Source: Chrysogorgia sp. JL179-B06
Lineage: Eukaryota; Cnidaria; Anthozoa; Scleralcyonacea; Chrysogorgiidae
NCBI GenBank assembly: GCA_035772405.1
Contig: JAYKKM010000307.1
Location: 250,501-314,500 of the forward strand
Reading direction: 5' to 3'
DNA: 64,000 bases
This document shows, one piece after another, positions 1 to 10,846 of this stretch (position 1 is the stretch's first letter; the number at the start of each line of letters is the position of its first letter). Under the pieces are notes generated by a model, which was given only the letters and a program-made list of their open reading frames with translations, did not search any database and was not told where the DNA came from. The translations under genes were made by a program, and so were the position numbers.

Positions 1-1054
1 TTGACAACAGCGTGAACACGGAGACAGTTGAATTAATGTTTCTTTAATAAACGTAGATTTCAGAGTTTTAAAGCAGTCTATTTGATTGAATCCGGTAATG
101 TTCACGTTATGTAGATTGTAGAACAATGTTGACGATTGCAGATTGATAATTGTAGATTTAGAATTGTCGATTGAAAATTGTAGATTTAGAATTGTCGATT
201 GAAAATTGTAGATTTAGAATTGTCGATTGAAAATTGTAGATTTAGAATTGTCGATTGAAAATTGTAGGTTCGAACTAAATAACACGATAATTAAGAATAA
301 CTATACGTACACTACTACGATTAACATTGCGTAAATATAACAAAGCATGCAGTTACAACTACAAAGAATACAACATTAACTAATGAACGTATTGTCAATA
401 GAATTATCGAACAACGAATTATGGCCTAACTGAAACAAACCAATGTTATAATATAGCAAAGAAGAAATAGCTAAGGTACTCACTTTGGTTTACACACGCA
501 CCAAATTAGACTTGAATATAGGCTTGAATAATTAGAAGTTGAATCACTAGCGCAGATTGAAGATAATGGCCAAATGCCAAGCAGTTGCTATCACAATAGC
601 GTCCACACTAGAACTGACTTACCAAGAATGGGAGGGTAGTTATTGTAGCCAAGAAAACGCACTTGAATTAACATTCCTACTAACTCTCACGCAATCGCTA
701 AAGCGCATAGCGACATGCAGTCGCGCCACTAAGAGTTTCCGCTCCACAAGCACTGAACTATCGCTATAAATATCTTGCGTCGCACATGCAATAGTGATGA
801 CATTTAACTACCTTAAGCTTAGCGTTTCGAAACCAACATTCCGGTCCCTTAAAGGCGATACTATAGGGCAGCCTTTACAAAAAATAATACTACATAACGG
901 TTTTGAAACGAAGTGGTAACTAAACTAATACTATACTGTTAATTAATAATAATGTTCAATATAAATGATTAATGTTGCCATATTGTTCATACTAATAGTC
1001 TAATGAGTCTACTTATCCTTCTTCACGGCGTCAGCAGCCTCCAGTAACACGATC
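1..1054 (-). other. Non-coding 3' part of BEL/Pao element, probably including LTR
   Basis: This stretch lies 3' of the BEL pol remnant, which is transcribed on the minus strand, so it should hold the 3' untranslated region and the LTR. I see no convincing gene. The only strong structure is the 28-base tandem array at 148-270. A possible LTR edge lies near 990, where the minus strand reads TGAACAATATGGC after a purine-rich tract. No second LTR copy is visible in the window, so the boundary is not proven. Confidence 0.4.
148..270. repeat. 28-bp direct tandem repeat, four copies plus a partial
   Basis: Units at 148-175, 176-203, 204-231 and 232-259 are identical, each starting AATTGTAGATTTAG and ending GTCGATTGAA; a partial fifth follows. 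The units abut with no spacer. The array probably lies in the LTR or 3' region of the BEL element, where it would be copied with the element. Whether it is functional is unknown. Confidence 0.9.
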
Positions 1055-4000
1055 TTATTGACAGGTCGTAGAAGCTCGGTTGTTCGGGTCTTCAGCTTCA
1101 CGGAGCGCACAAGTCCATCTTTGCGGTTGGTGTACACCTCCAGGACGTGGCCAGGAGTTTCGTGGAGTTTTATCGTCAAGGACCAACACGATATCGTCTA
1201 CTGCGAGGTTTCTCTGCTGCTTGTTCCATTTCTGCCGTTCTTGCAAGGACGGGAGATACTCTCTTATCCAGCGCCGCCAGAACACGTCCGCTAGATACTG
1301 TACTTGACGCCACCGCTGGCTGTAGTTATCTTGATTGGAAAAGGTTCCAGGTGGAACTGTAGGTCCAGCTCGCAGCAGTAGCAGGTGGTTGGGTGTCAGA
1401 GGCTCCAGGTCGCGTGGGTCGTCTGATAGTTTAGTGATTGGCCGCCCATTCACTATCGACTCGACTTCGCACATCAGAGTGTTGATACCTTCGTCGTCCA
1501 GCACTTGCTCTTTCATCAAAGCCTTCATGACCTTTCGCGTGGTTCTGATGCATCTCTCCCACACCCCACCGTGGTGGGAGCCGGTAGGTGGATTGAACGT
1601 CCACTTGATGTTTCGCTGTAGGAGAAAGTCATGGATCTGTGACTGATTCCACTCTTTAACTGCTTCACGTAGCTCCTTTTCACCCTTCACGAAGTTACCG
1701 CCGTTATCCGATCGCATCTCCTCGGGTTGACCTCTTATCGCAATAAATCTCCGCAGGGCGTTGATGAATGACTCTGTGTCTAACGAATTTGCTACTTCGA
1801 GATGGATGGCACGGAGGTTCAAGCATGTGAATAGCACACCATATCGTTTCACGGTGGTTCTTCCACGTCGCACTTCGAATGGACCAAAACAGTCTACTCC
1901 GGAGCAGGCGAACGGTGGCTTTGAAGGCGTTATCCGATCTTCGGGCAGGTTTGCCATTTTTTGTTGACCCACAGGCGCCTGTCGTTTTCTGCAGCTGAAG
2001 CACTCGTTGAGAATTCTCCGTACGGTTGGTCTTGCGTTGATGATCCAATACCTTTGTCTTGCAAGAGACAAGGTATATTCTAGACCTGAGTGCCCAGACA
2101 TTTGGTGGTAATACTTGACAATGAGTTTCACGACATGGTGGTTTTTTGGTAGGATAACCGGGTGTTTTGCATCGCTGTTGATTCGTGCTTGTCGCAGGCG
2201 GCCTCCAACGCGTATGAGGGCGTCACCTAGCATTGGGTCAAGCTTAAAAATGCTACTGGACTTCTTAAGCACTTTCTCTTTTCTTGTATCGGTCTGCTGG
2301 TCGACTTTGTTGAGAATATCGTATTCCTCTCTAAAGCACTGTCTCTACATGCTTAAGAATTTCGGTTTCAGCATTGTTTTGCTCAGTCACGTTGATAGGA
2401 ATAACTGCGCTGGTTGACTGGATCTCGACTGACTCTCCAGCCTTTCGTTTCTTGCTTAAGCGCTGCAAGCTTGTCTTGTAACGAAGTATCCATGCTACGA
2501 CTCTCTTCAGATGACTCCATGACGAAAATCGTTCGATAATTTTTGCGATAGGATCTTGATCAGAGAGTTCGCTCGCGTATACGATTGAGTCCTTGACCTC
2601 TGGGTCGTCATCACGTACCTTGGCAGCCATGTCAGCAGGTCTCTGTGGCCATGTTTCACTTGACTGAGTTAGGAAAGCTGGTCCTTGTATCCAACGGTCG
2701 AGGGAATCTGCTGACACGCCTCTCGATGCATCGTCTGCTGTATTCAGTTGCGTGTTGACGTAACTCCACTGAGACGGAGAAGATGCGTTGTGGATTGTTG
2801 CGACCCGGTTCGCTACGAAGGTTTGGAATCGCTTGTCTTGGTTCTCTATATAGCGTAGCACGCACGTACTGTCAGTCCAGAAGAACGATTGGTCGACCAG
2901 TAAACTTAGCTCTTGTCGAGACATTCTGTCCAGCTTTGTCGCCACGACTGCTGCTGAGAGCTCCATCCGGGGAATTGTCACTGGCTTGATCGGCGCGAGT
3001 CTCGATTTGCCCATGACAAACGAACATTTCACATTACCGTTGTTGTCTTCAACTCGTAGGTACGTAACTGCTCCGTAACCATGTTGCGATGCGTCTGAGA
3101 AGTGATGGAGTTGGGTAGACGCAATTTTTCCTAGAGTTGACGGCTTGAAACAGCGGTCGACTGCGAGTTGCTCCAACTTGGGTAACTCTTCTAACCAGGT
3201 TTGCCAGCGATTCAGGATCTCGTCTGGAATTTCGTCGTCCCAGTCCAACTTCTTACGACAGAGATCTTGCAGGATGAGTTTGGCCTGGAATATGAATGGA
3301 GCGACGAATCCCAACGGATCGTAAACAGAGCTGACGATGGACAGTATACCTCTTCTTGTAGCGGGTCGGTCCTTTATGACAATCTTGAATCCGAACTGAT
3401 CGGACGATATGTTCCATTGAACACCGAGCGCTCTTTCGACAGACCAACTGTCAAAATCTAGGTTCTTGACCAGTGAAGCTCTTTCTGATTCAGGTAGCGA
3501 CTCGATGACCTTTCTCGAATTTGAGAGCCATTTTGTGAGGTTGAATCCTCCTCTTGCAAGAAGCTCGCGCAGTTGTTTCGCAAGCTTGACGGCTTCGTCC
3601 TCTTCACTTACTGATTTGAGACAATCGTCGACATAAAAATTGCGTTCGACAGTCTCTACGACTTGGGGCTCAAAATCTGCTTCGTTGTCTCTGGCCGTCT
3701 TTCTCAGTGCAAAGTTAGCGCAACTTGGGGAAGATGCACCACCAAATAAATGAACTCGCATCTCATACTCTTCCGGCGGGTTGTCAAGGTTGCCATCCGG
3801 CCACCACAGGAACCTCAGAGCATCGCAGTCGCTCGGGCGGACGCGCACCTGGTAGAACATCGCCTCGATGTCAGCCATCATGGCTACTGGTTCTTCTCTA
3901 AATCTGGTCAGCACACCGACAAGAGAGTTAGTCAGGTCCGGCCCCTGTAACAACTGGTCATTGAGCGAAGTGTCGCGATTCTTCGCAGAGCAGTCAAAGA

Positions 4001-4892
4001 CTACTCTGACTTTATCGGGTTTCTGCGGGTGGAACACTGGGTGATGTGGGAGATACCAGTGGGTTTGTAGTGGTCCGAGATCTTGATTACACACCTTTCT
4101 TGCGTAGTCCTTACTTAAGAGATCGTCCATAAACTTCTTGTATTTTTCTAGCACCACTGGATCCCGTTGTAGCCGTCTCTTTAATGAACGAAGACGTTGT
4201 TCTGCCGACGATTTGTTGTTGCTTAGATGTGGTGGGTAGTTTTTCCATGGTAACGCCATCTCGTAATGGCCGTTTTCCATCCTCACGGTTTGTTCCATGA
4301 TGGTCAATGCTCTCCGATCGTTCTGGGACATAGAAGCCTTTGATTCGTGGGATAGGTCGTTAAATTCCATGTTACAGAATTCTTCAAACTGCTGGCTCAG
4401 GATGTTATCTCCTTGAACGTAATTCGCAGTGGGAACTTTGGTTTCTTTCCTGCCGAGTGGACCGTTTACGACCCAGCCTAACACAGTTCTTGTGGCGAAT
4501 GGACCGCCATTCTCGCTCTGTCTTACTTCCTTGGGCTGTAGAGCTTGCGGTACATCACTACCTATCAGGAGACCGATCTCGGCTTCAATATGTGTGATAG
4601 TTATCCCTTTTAGATATGGCCAGCGGTCGACGTCTTCTTGTTTGCCAATTGCTTCAGGACGGATAGGTAAACTCGGCCTAGAGTACACCATCGGTAACTC
4701 GACTTGATTTTCGTTGCCCAGATCGAAGACTTCCAACTTGACTACGGAACATTCAATTGGAGTATTTTCACCTTGCATAGTCGTCAGTGATAGCCTTGTT
4801 TTCTTTCCTTCGTGATTGAGCTTCTTTAGAAGACTTTCGGTGCAAAAGGAAGTGTTCGATCCGGAGTCTAGAAACGCGTAGGTTTCCACCAT
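1055..4892 (-). pseudogene. pol: BEL/Pao pol remnant (protease, RT, RNase H, integrase), frameshifted
   Basis: From N to C terminus the minus-strand reading holds: a retropepsin-type active site (FLDSGSNTSF); a reverse transcriptase with VRVVFDCSAK, the ADIEAMFYQV motif and catalytic FYVDD; an RNase H segment (HHFSDASQHGYGA); an integrase zinc-binding region (H-x-H spacing, then CFSCRK); and the integrase core with D in GVDCFGPF, D in RSDNGGNF and E in GGVWERC. A DUF5641-like tail follows. Family order and motifs are typical of BEL/Pao. The frame breaks between 2331 and 2272, between RNase H and integrase, and again near 1165 in the C-terminal tail, where another frame continues the conserved sequence. 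The copy cannot make an intact polyprotein. Confidence 0.9.
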
Positions 4893-6053
4893 CTCAGGCT
4901 TCCCTTTCGCCTTGACACGAACTGGAACAATTGCCAGTCCCGTAACGGAGGAGCTGTAGTATAATTAGATTTCGACGACATCTTCACAAAACCGTTGTTT
5001 GCCGGGCTGGAGCTATTTTCATTTTCTGGAGGCTGTTCGCTTGCTGTTTTAAAGGTTGAATGCTTCCCGGTACATCCTTGCACCTTGCAGAAACTGTCCT
5101 TGGGACAGGAACGCACGAAATGGCCGACTGAGAGACAGTTTATACAAAGTCTCTTGTCATTGATGAGTTTCTTCCTTTCTTCTAGAGACTGCTTTCGGAA
5201 CTTGTCGCAACGTGATAACCAGTGGTTAGCGTTACACAAAGGGCACTCGATTCTCTTTGTTGACCCTTGTGGAAATGGCTGGCCGCCTTGGGTTGCGAAA
5301 CCGTTAGCTCTAGGACCAACTTGCCGCTTGGGCTTGTCGTTAACTTGTTTGTTCCTGTTCTCATTTATCACTTTTCCAAATACTGGGTGGGTAGCTGCTC
5401 TTGCTCTAGCGGTGACAAAGTCTGTTATGTCTTTAACAGTCACATCTCTTCTCTCCTTTTCCACAATGCGGTCGACAGTATCCCTCCATTTTAGCCTAAT
5501 TCCAAACGGAAGCCGATCGATGATTTTCTTTAGGTTTTCTGGGTTGTCCAACTTATTAAGGTAACCGATTTCCCTTGGTAATGTATTGGTACAGCTCGTC
5601 AGTTGTATGGAGAACTGTTGGAGTGCGGTTCCATCCTCTGACTTTATTGGTGGCCCATCTGTTAATGACTGCACGTGCGCTGCAGCAATTCTGTAACTCC
5701 GACCATACCTCTCCTTCAACAACCTTCTTGCTTCCAGGTAGCCTTCATCGTCTCGCATGGACAGACAACTCTTCATAAGTTCCTGTGCAGGACCAGAGGT
5801 GTATTGCACCAGATAGTACAGGCGAGCACCTAAACGTAGTGTTTTCTCTTCGATAAGATGCTCGAAGGCTCGAATGAAGTTACAGTAATCAATGGGGTCT
5901 CCACTGAAGACTTTCATAGTAGGCTGTGGTAGTGTAAGCGCCATAACACCTTGTTGCTGTTGCTGTATCAACTGCTGAAGGGCGTAGTGCTGAAGGGCGT
6001 AGTGCTGAAGGTTTTGCGTTTCCATCAGCCGTTGCAACGAGTGATCTTGGTAG
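4868..6053 (-). pseudogene. gag: BEL/Pao gag, C-terminal two thirds
   Basis: This is the gag part on the left side of Polinton-1. It contains the DUF1759-type gag core (FSGDPIDYCNFIRAFEHLI) and a C-terminal zinc-knuckle region with CPLCNANHWLSRC, CINCLSVGHFVRSC and a further Cys/His cluster. A glutamine-rich stretch with a duplicated QHYAL unit precedes the core. Near 4955 the frame shifts by one base against pol, since the conserved linker TGLAIVPVRVKAKG is read in the pol frame. The open frame continues upstream of 6053 into the Polinton TIR to 6160, but that part is a chance fusion. BEL elements usually have one gag-pol frame, so I read the shift as decay. Confidence 0.85.
6048..6053. repeat. 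Target-site duplication of Polinton-1, left copy (TGGTAG)
   Basis: The six bases TGGTAG directly precede the left TIR. The same six bases follow the right TIR at 25029-25034. Six-base duplications are the Polinton norm and result from the retrovirus-like integrase. Confidence 0.95.
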
Positions 6054-6271
6054 AGTAGTATAGAGAGTGGGGGTACGAGCCCAATTTTTACACATTCAAT
6101 GTTGAACGCGAATATAATCACCAAAACATTACCAAATTTCACCAAATCCCAAACCCCCAAAAGTTCGATGTCATTTCGGTAATTCTAAATTTACAACATA
6201 CATCAAATAAGACCACAAACTCGATTTATATGCTAATAATGTGACATTTCAATATTTTTGCATGTTTTTTT

Positions 6272-6385
6272 AAAAAATAGAATGTGTCGTTTCACATTTT
6301 TCACGTATTTAAAAAATAGAATGTGTCGTTTCACATTTTTCGCATATTTAAAAAAGAGAGTGTCGTTTCAACGTTTTCACATTTT
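6272..6385. repeat. 39-bp subterminal direct repeats in the Polinton-1 TIR
   Basis: Units at 6272-6310 and 6311-6349 share AAAAAATAGAATGTGTCG followed by TTTCACATTTTTC. A third degenerate copy runs from 6350 to about 6385. The mirrored copies lie in the right TIR around 24697-24810. Repeats just inside transposon ends can bind the transposase or integrase, or act in replication; that role is inferred. Confidence 0.85.
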
Positions 6386-6430
6386 TTTTTCAACAAACTA
6401 CTGCTGTCTCAACTCACGCGCGAAAAAAAA

Positions 6431-6453
6431 CCACTAGATTATGATTCTAGTGG
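6431..6453. terminator. Hairpin plus T-run 3' of the Polinton-1 polymerase gene
   Basis: CCACTAGA pairs with TCTAGTGG around a 7-base loop. On the minus strand, the direction of the polymerase mRNA, the hairpin is followed by a run of eight T. It lies about 90 bases after the polymerase stop codon. The right TIR copy stands in the same position after the last plus-strand gene. It looks like a 3'-end-forming or terminator element; this is inferred from position and structure. Confidence 0.6.
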
Positions 6454-6538
6454 TGATGTTTATCCAAATGGATAGCGAAATGGTGCTCTTTTGATTGGCT
6501 AACAACATTGACTAACAAATAGCCAGTCGTTTTGCGAA

Positions 6539-9500
6539 TTAGTCCGTTTGCTCACTGTTTTCAGTGGTGTCTCTCACTACAATGTTTTTGTGACCATATG
6601 CGTAGGAGTCAATACCATTTTCTAAAAGGTATCGTTTATCGTCGAAGCAGGATAGCGATACTTTATTAATTTCGTAGCTACCAATCTGATGTTTGACACT
6701 TCTAATGGTCTTCATTGTGTGTCGCAACTGTTTCTGCTCGAGTAACACGCTTTTGTAATCTTCGTGTCTGATTACCTTTTTAATTATATTTTTTCTAATA
6801 CCTTTAGCAGTTTTCCCACCACCTCCACCCTCTTTCAAATAGCTGTACATTTTACTGCGCAACCCGACGAACTCGACAATTGGCGTTCCAGCGCACTCGT
6901 CCTTCATCTTCCCAATAACTTTCTTATTCTCTCTAAAAAAGAATGGGCTGTCTGCAGGGTAGTCGCTATTGTCGAACTTTTCGCACTCCTCCATGAAGTC
7001 GGAATAAACGTCGTCAGTTTTGATCGAGTACAACAGACTGTCAGTGTCGGTGAAGTGTAATCTGCAGGTGTCGCTAGAGTACTTTTTCATGATATAATTG
7101 TAGTGGAAATTGTACATCAGAGTTTTGCTCAAGTCTAGTATGCACATACCCACATATGCAGGTCTATTTAGTGTCAGCGTTTCTTTGACTTTGTGGACAG
7201 CGACTAAGTTCTCGCTAAATATTTTGCAAGACACAAACGTTGGCTTCGAGACAAGCTTTTCTAACTTTTTCTCAGTGGTCACTAATCTTACATCCACACG
7301 CTTCCTCAAATTCTCCATCGTTTTTCCGAACACACTATTGTTCATCAACTTGAAAAAGTCCTTCTCAAAAGCGTTCTTAGCCGCGGTTCTTTTGACTGTG
7401 TTAAAGTCAATGTACTTACCCAACCACTTAGACTGGTCAAACTGTAGGACCCTATGCACCTTTTTGATTTTCAATCCAAGATCTACATACAACTGCAGAT
7501 TTCTATAGTGACACACATACTTTTTTTTGTTCATCAAATTAGTCACCAGCTTCTTCACACCACCAACACTCACGTTAAACTTATTTTTAATTTTCGTGCA
7601 GTACTCCGACAACATGTCAACGGTTATCTCCATCTTCTCAGGAGCCAACGGGTAATCGTTGTGTAGGTCATGCAAATGGGCTGGATACTCCAAGTCGACT
7701 TCAAGCAACAGACCCTTTTTACTACCGTTGTGATAGTCGCATAGATTGACTTTTTTTATCTCTTTCTCAGTCAACCACTTGAAGCCACCCGTAGGTAAAC
7801 TTTGACTCATCGCCCATCCATACAGATTGTTGGCATCAAGGTACATCAAATACTTCGACTCTTGCGCTTTATCGTACCCCTTCATGTATTTATTATTCGC
7901 CACGCCATGTCTGTTGCATATGTAGCTCACACCACCACGCATACCTAATTCTACAAACTGGAACATGTCAATGTCGGACAATAATTCGAGTTCCACTCCA
8001 GTCATCTTTAACATGGCGTCCCAAGCCAATCCGGGCGATGTAAAATAATGACACGGGTCTAATTTGTACTCGCGATGGCATGTCTTTCTAAAGTTCTCAA
8101 AAACGTCGGCAAGCAAGAGCACGTCACTTTTCAAATACAGGTCGTGGTACCCACCCATACTTTCAACGTTGAAGTAGTCCCACACATCGATGGCGCGCTC
8201 ATGCATTTCTTCCGTGATGTGCTCGTCATTCAGAACGCTGTAGAAATCTTTTTTGGAGGGTAGCTCGCATTCGTCGAATTTATCAAAGGAGTCCATATAA
8301 TCGTAGGGATAGACCCCCTTTCTTGTCATAAGTGCCAACCCATCGTCATGAAACACTTCTGACGTGTATTTGAAAGCGTCCCTTGGTAGGTTCTTCACCA
8401 AGTTGTCTAGGCCACTACTCATGAACTGAAAGCTGTCCAAGAACACCAAGTTTTTTCCAAGCATGAACGCCATGTACTTCTCCATGTTGTTCGGTATCAC
8501 ATTTATGTCTTGACCAAACTTACCAATCTCCTGCATAATGAAATGGCTATCGTAGCCGCGCAAGTTATGAAAGATCACAGGAATTTTATCAGTCAACTTA
8601 AAGTTCACGTTACACTGACGATGTGCGGACCCTCTGTACTTACCTGACACGTGACAGTGGTCTCTCACTCTAACGTCAGCGCCAGTGTACCCAACACTGC
8701 AAATATGACAACTCTTAGCCTCGTCGAAATTCTTCTTATCGTCGTCAGTCAACACCATTTCTTTGTTAAAGTGGCTCTCAGATGTCTCTTTACAATATTC
8801 AACAATTTCTAACATCTCCCCAATGAACTTGTTGACTGCGTTTTCACCGCGATACACTTTTACTGGCTTACTGTACTCATTGTCATAACAACAAACTAAT
8901 TTGTACCCATAACCGCAGTCAACATGCCTCTGGTAAGCACTTGTGTAGCTACACTCGCTTGACAGCTTTGCTGTGTGCACCTTCTGTGTGATAGCCTCAA
9001 AGTCTGCATACACCACAAATGGTACGTTTAGCTGCCTACTAAAATTCTCGTATTTCACTTTCGCATCTTTTTGCGGCATTTTAATAGCTTGCTTCCCATT
9101 GATGACCAAACATACTTCAACATGACTTTCAAGCACGTCCGCTCGACTAAAACACTGCAAACAATACCTGCAAAAATGTTTTCTAGCCTTATGCTCTGTC
9201 TGACGGTACATAAACTTGTCGAAATCGCGAATGTACACATAATGCTTATTGCCCACGTCATTAGTTATCAACAACAAGTCCATGTGGTCAGGATACGCCT
9301 CCTTAGAAACGTACACAGGGAATGGCTGCTTATTTTCGTACCCAAAAACATTGATGCTAATATCGTTTGCCTTCTCGATCTTGTTGTAGTCTTTAAGTGT
9401 GACTGGGAAGTCAATTCCGTCATAATTCAGCTCACCGACATGCCTAGCGTACTTCGACGTTCTATCAGAGTGTTTTCCAACAGGAAATTTATGCGCTAGG

Positions 9501-10243
9501 TGACACCATCTAAAACACTCGTTGTCATCATCGTTATTTACGTTTATCAGACCCTTCTTACTATTACGCAACTCCTTTGGCAGCGTAATGTAGCTACTCC
9601 CATGCAAAGGTCTGTAAATAGCGACATTAACGTAGTGTGCGTCTATTTTGTCGATAGTCCATCCAGACCCCTCAGATAGCCACCCAGCTATCCGTGTCAA
9701 GATTTGTTCCGATCCACGGTTGGCAACATCTTCAATGTTGTGGTCATTAATGACGACGAACGTTTCACTGTTAAAGTAGGCAGTTTTGTACGTGGTCTTA
9801 TCGAGTTCTAAAGCCTTCTCAAAAGTGACCTTAACTGTCTCTACCACTTTCATTCCGTTGGTCTCACCTAGCTCACGTCTCAAAAGGTTGATGACAGCGC
9901 CTCTGCTGCCATTCACCTGATTGATGTCTCTGTCGTTAACCACCTCGACTCCATAAGACCTTGTGAACCCTCTCAGCGCTTGACCCAACAGCCGTGGGCT
10001 ATGGTCTTCAACTGTGGGTTGTGCTCCCTGATCTCTAACGAGACGGTTGTGTGTCCGACTGCCAACGTTAACTCGTCTGTTTGTTAGCGGATTAATAGTA
10101 CTGACATTTGTCGTGTCACTAAAAACACCATCTCTAACAAGTCGATTGTAGACTCGCCCATGAACGTTGACTGCTCTACCTGTTAGTGGATTTACAACGG
10201 CTGCACCATTTCTAACAAGTGAGTTTTCTGTGACGTCACCCAT
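6539..10243 (-). CDS. polB: Polinton protein-primed-type family B DNA polymerase
   Basis: 1,234 residues; replicates the element DNA. Exonuclease motifs are YADFE (about 412-416), HNLRGYDSH (559-567) and YHDLYLKSD (699-707). Polymerase motifs are YLDANNLYGWAM (801-812), KLMNNSVFGKTMEN (965-978) and FTDTDS (1064-1069). A Cys/His cluster lies at 358-378. Between exonuclease motifs I and II (about 512-549) sits a CxxC...DHCH...RGSAH..CN segment like an HNH/endonuclease VII zinc fold. Residues 17-36 and 50-69 are two copies of an NPLTxRxVNV-G-xxxNRLVRD motif resembling the 2-cysteine-adaptor motif of large DNA viruses but without its cysteines. The last eight residues are encoded in the TIR. The gene heads a minus-strand block and ends 5 bases before the next stop-to-start junction. 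Confidence 0.95.
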   Translation of the reverse strand: MGDVTENSLVRNGAAVVNPLTGRAVNVHGRVYNRLVRDGVFSDTTNVSTINPLTNRRVNVGSRTHNRLVRDQGAQPTVEDHSPRLLGQALRGFTRSYGVEVVNDRDINQVNGSRGAVINLLRRELGETNGMKVVETVKVTFEKALELDKTTYKTAYFNSETFVVINDHNIEDVANRGSEQILTRIAGWLSEGSGWTIDKIDAHYVNVAIYRPLHGSSYITLPKELRNSKKGLINVNNDDDNECFRWCHLAHKFPVGKHSDRTSKYARHVGELNYDGIDFPVTLKDYNKIEKANDISINVFGYENKQPFPVYVSKEAYPDHMDLLLITNDVGNKHYVYIRDFDKFMYRQTEHKARKHFCRYCLQCFSRADVLESHVEVCLVINGKQAIKMPQKDAKVKYENFSRQLNVPFVVYADFEAITQKVHTAKLSSECSYTSAYQRHVDCGYGYKLVCCYDNEYSKPVKVYRGENAVNKFIGEMLEIVEYCKETSESHFNKEMVLTDDDKKNFDEAKSCHICSVGYTGADVRVRDHCHVSGKYRGSAHRQCNVNFKLTDKIPVIFHNLRGYDSHFIMQEIGKFGQDINVIPNNMEKYMAFMLGKNLVFLDSFQFMSSGLDNLVKNLPRDAFKYTSEVFHDDGLALMTRKGVYPYDYMDSFDKFDECELPSKKDFYSVLNDEHITEEMHERAIDVWDYFNVESMGGYHDLYLKSDVLLLADVFENFRKTCHREYKLDPCHYFTSPGLAWDAMLKMTGVELELLSDIDMFQFVELGMRGGVSYICNRHGVANNKYMKGYDKAQESKYLMYLDANNLYGWAMSQSLPTGGFKWLTEKEIKKVNLCDYHNGSKKGLLLEVDLEYPAHLHDLHNDYPLAPEKMEITVDMLSEYCTKIKNKFNVSVGGVKKLVTNLMNKKKYVCHYRNLQLYVDLGLKIKKVHRVLQFDQSKWLGKYIDFNTVKRTAAKNAFEKDFFKLMNNSVFGKTMENLRKRVDVRLVTTEKKLEKLVSKPTFVSCKIFSENLVAVHKVKETLTLNRPAYVGMCILDLSKTLMYNFHYNYIMKKYSSDTCRLHFTDTDSLLYSIKTDDVYSDFMEECEKFDNSDYPADSPFFFRENKKVIGKMKDECAGTPIVEFVGLRSKMYSYLKEGGGGGKTAKGIRKNIIKKVIRHEDYKSVLLEQKQLRHTMKTIRSVKHQIGSYEINKVSLSCFDDKRYLLENGIDSYAYGHKNIVVRDTTENSEQTD

Positions 10244-10248
10244 GGCTT

Positions 10249-10818
10249 CTATACACTACACTTGTTTTTTTTCCTAAACCACTCGTCGTAATAATTATCA
10301 CCACTTTCGCACCATCCCAACTTTGGGTACACCACCCCAAACAGATTGTCGTCAAACAAGTCTTTCACCTTCCCGTCTTTAAGGTCTGACACCTTCTTGA
10401 GTGTCTCGACTCGTCTTCTATGACATAATCTAATAATGTAGTACCCGTATCTGCTGACATTTCTACCCTTTACCAAATTGCATGAGTACAACGCATTAAC
10501 AACTTTCAAGAAGTCCTCTTTTATCAACTCAAGGTGCTCGCGCTTCACAACGTTCCGTAGTCTCCTCCCCATCCACCAAGACCGTTTGTGAACGCTTTTT
10601 AACCGAGTGAGTCTCATGTCGCTATAACTCTGAGTGTAACCCCATTCGATGTCACCACACTTTGGACATGCGTACCCACCACAGTCAGTGACATGTTTCA
10701 CAACGTCACAATCCGAGCAGTGGTGAATTCTGAAGGTGTCTCCACACTCAGTTTGCGTCTCACTCGCGATTTCGTCAATTGTGTAACCGTAGCTCATCTG
10801 CCTCATAAGTTTGTCCAT
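10249..10818 (-). CDS. Zinc-ribbon protein, possibly a late-transcription-factor-like protein
   Basis: 189 residues from the ATG at 10818; the reading frame extends one GTG codon further. Four cysteines in two pairs, CSDC and CPKC, spaced by about 17 residues form a zinc-ribbon at residues 33-57. The rest is basic, with HKRSWWMGRRLRN and a hydrophobic GRNVSRYGYYIIRLCHRR segment. This layout, N-terminal ribbon then a helical segment with an R-N-x-x-x-Y pattern, recalls the VLTF3-type late transcription factors of large DNA viruses. I cannot confirm the relation by eye. It is separated from the polymerase ATG by 5 bases and is probably co-expressed with it. Confidence 0.6.
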   Translation of the reverse strand: MDKLMRQMSYGYTIDEIASETQTECGDTFRIHHCSDCDVVKHVTDCGGYACPKCGDIEWGYTQSYSDMRLTRLKSVHKRSWWMGRRLRNVVKREHLELIKEDFLKVVNALYSCNLVKGRNVSRYGYYIIRLCHRRRVETLKKVSDLKDGKVKDLFDDNLFGVVYPKLGWCESGDNYYDEWFRKKNKCSV

Positions 10819-10846
10819 CACTCTTATACTACTCCAACATATTTTT

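Larger units (their letters stand above)
6054..6566. repeat. Polinton-1 left terminal inverted repeat, 513 bp
   Basis: Matches the reverse complement of 24516-25028 at both edges and in every internal block I compared, with equal length. It includes the stop codon and last eight codons of the DNA polymerase gene, a hairpin at 6431-6453, and about three copies of a 39-base unit at 6272-6385. Confidence 0.95.

Noticed and set aside
148..270. Array of 28-base repeats as a CRISPR
   Set aside because: The units are contiguous with no spacers, and the setting is an animal retroelement.
557..769. Short open frame in the BEL 3' region
   Set aside because: No motif, no homologous part of BEL elements is expected here, and it looks like chance.
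6054..6160. Extended N-terminus of the left gag part, reading through the Polinton end
   Set aside because: This part is encoded by the Polinton TIR; the true gag upstream lies at 25035-25810.
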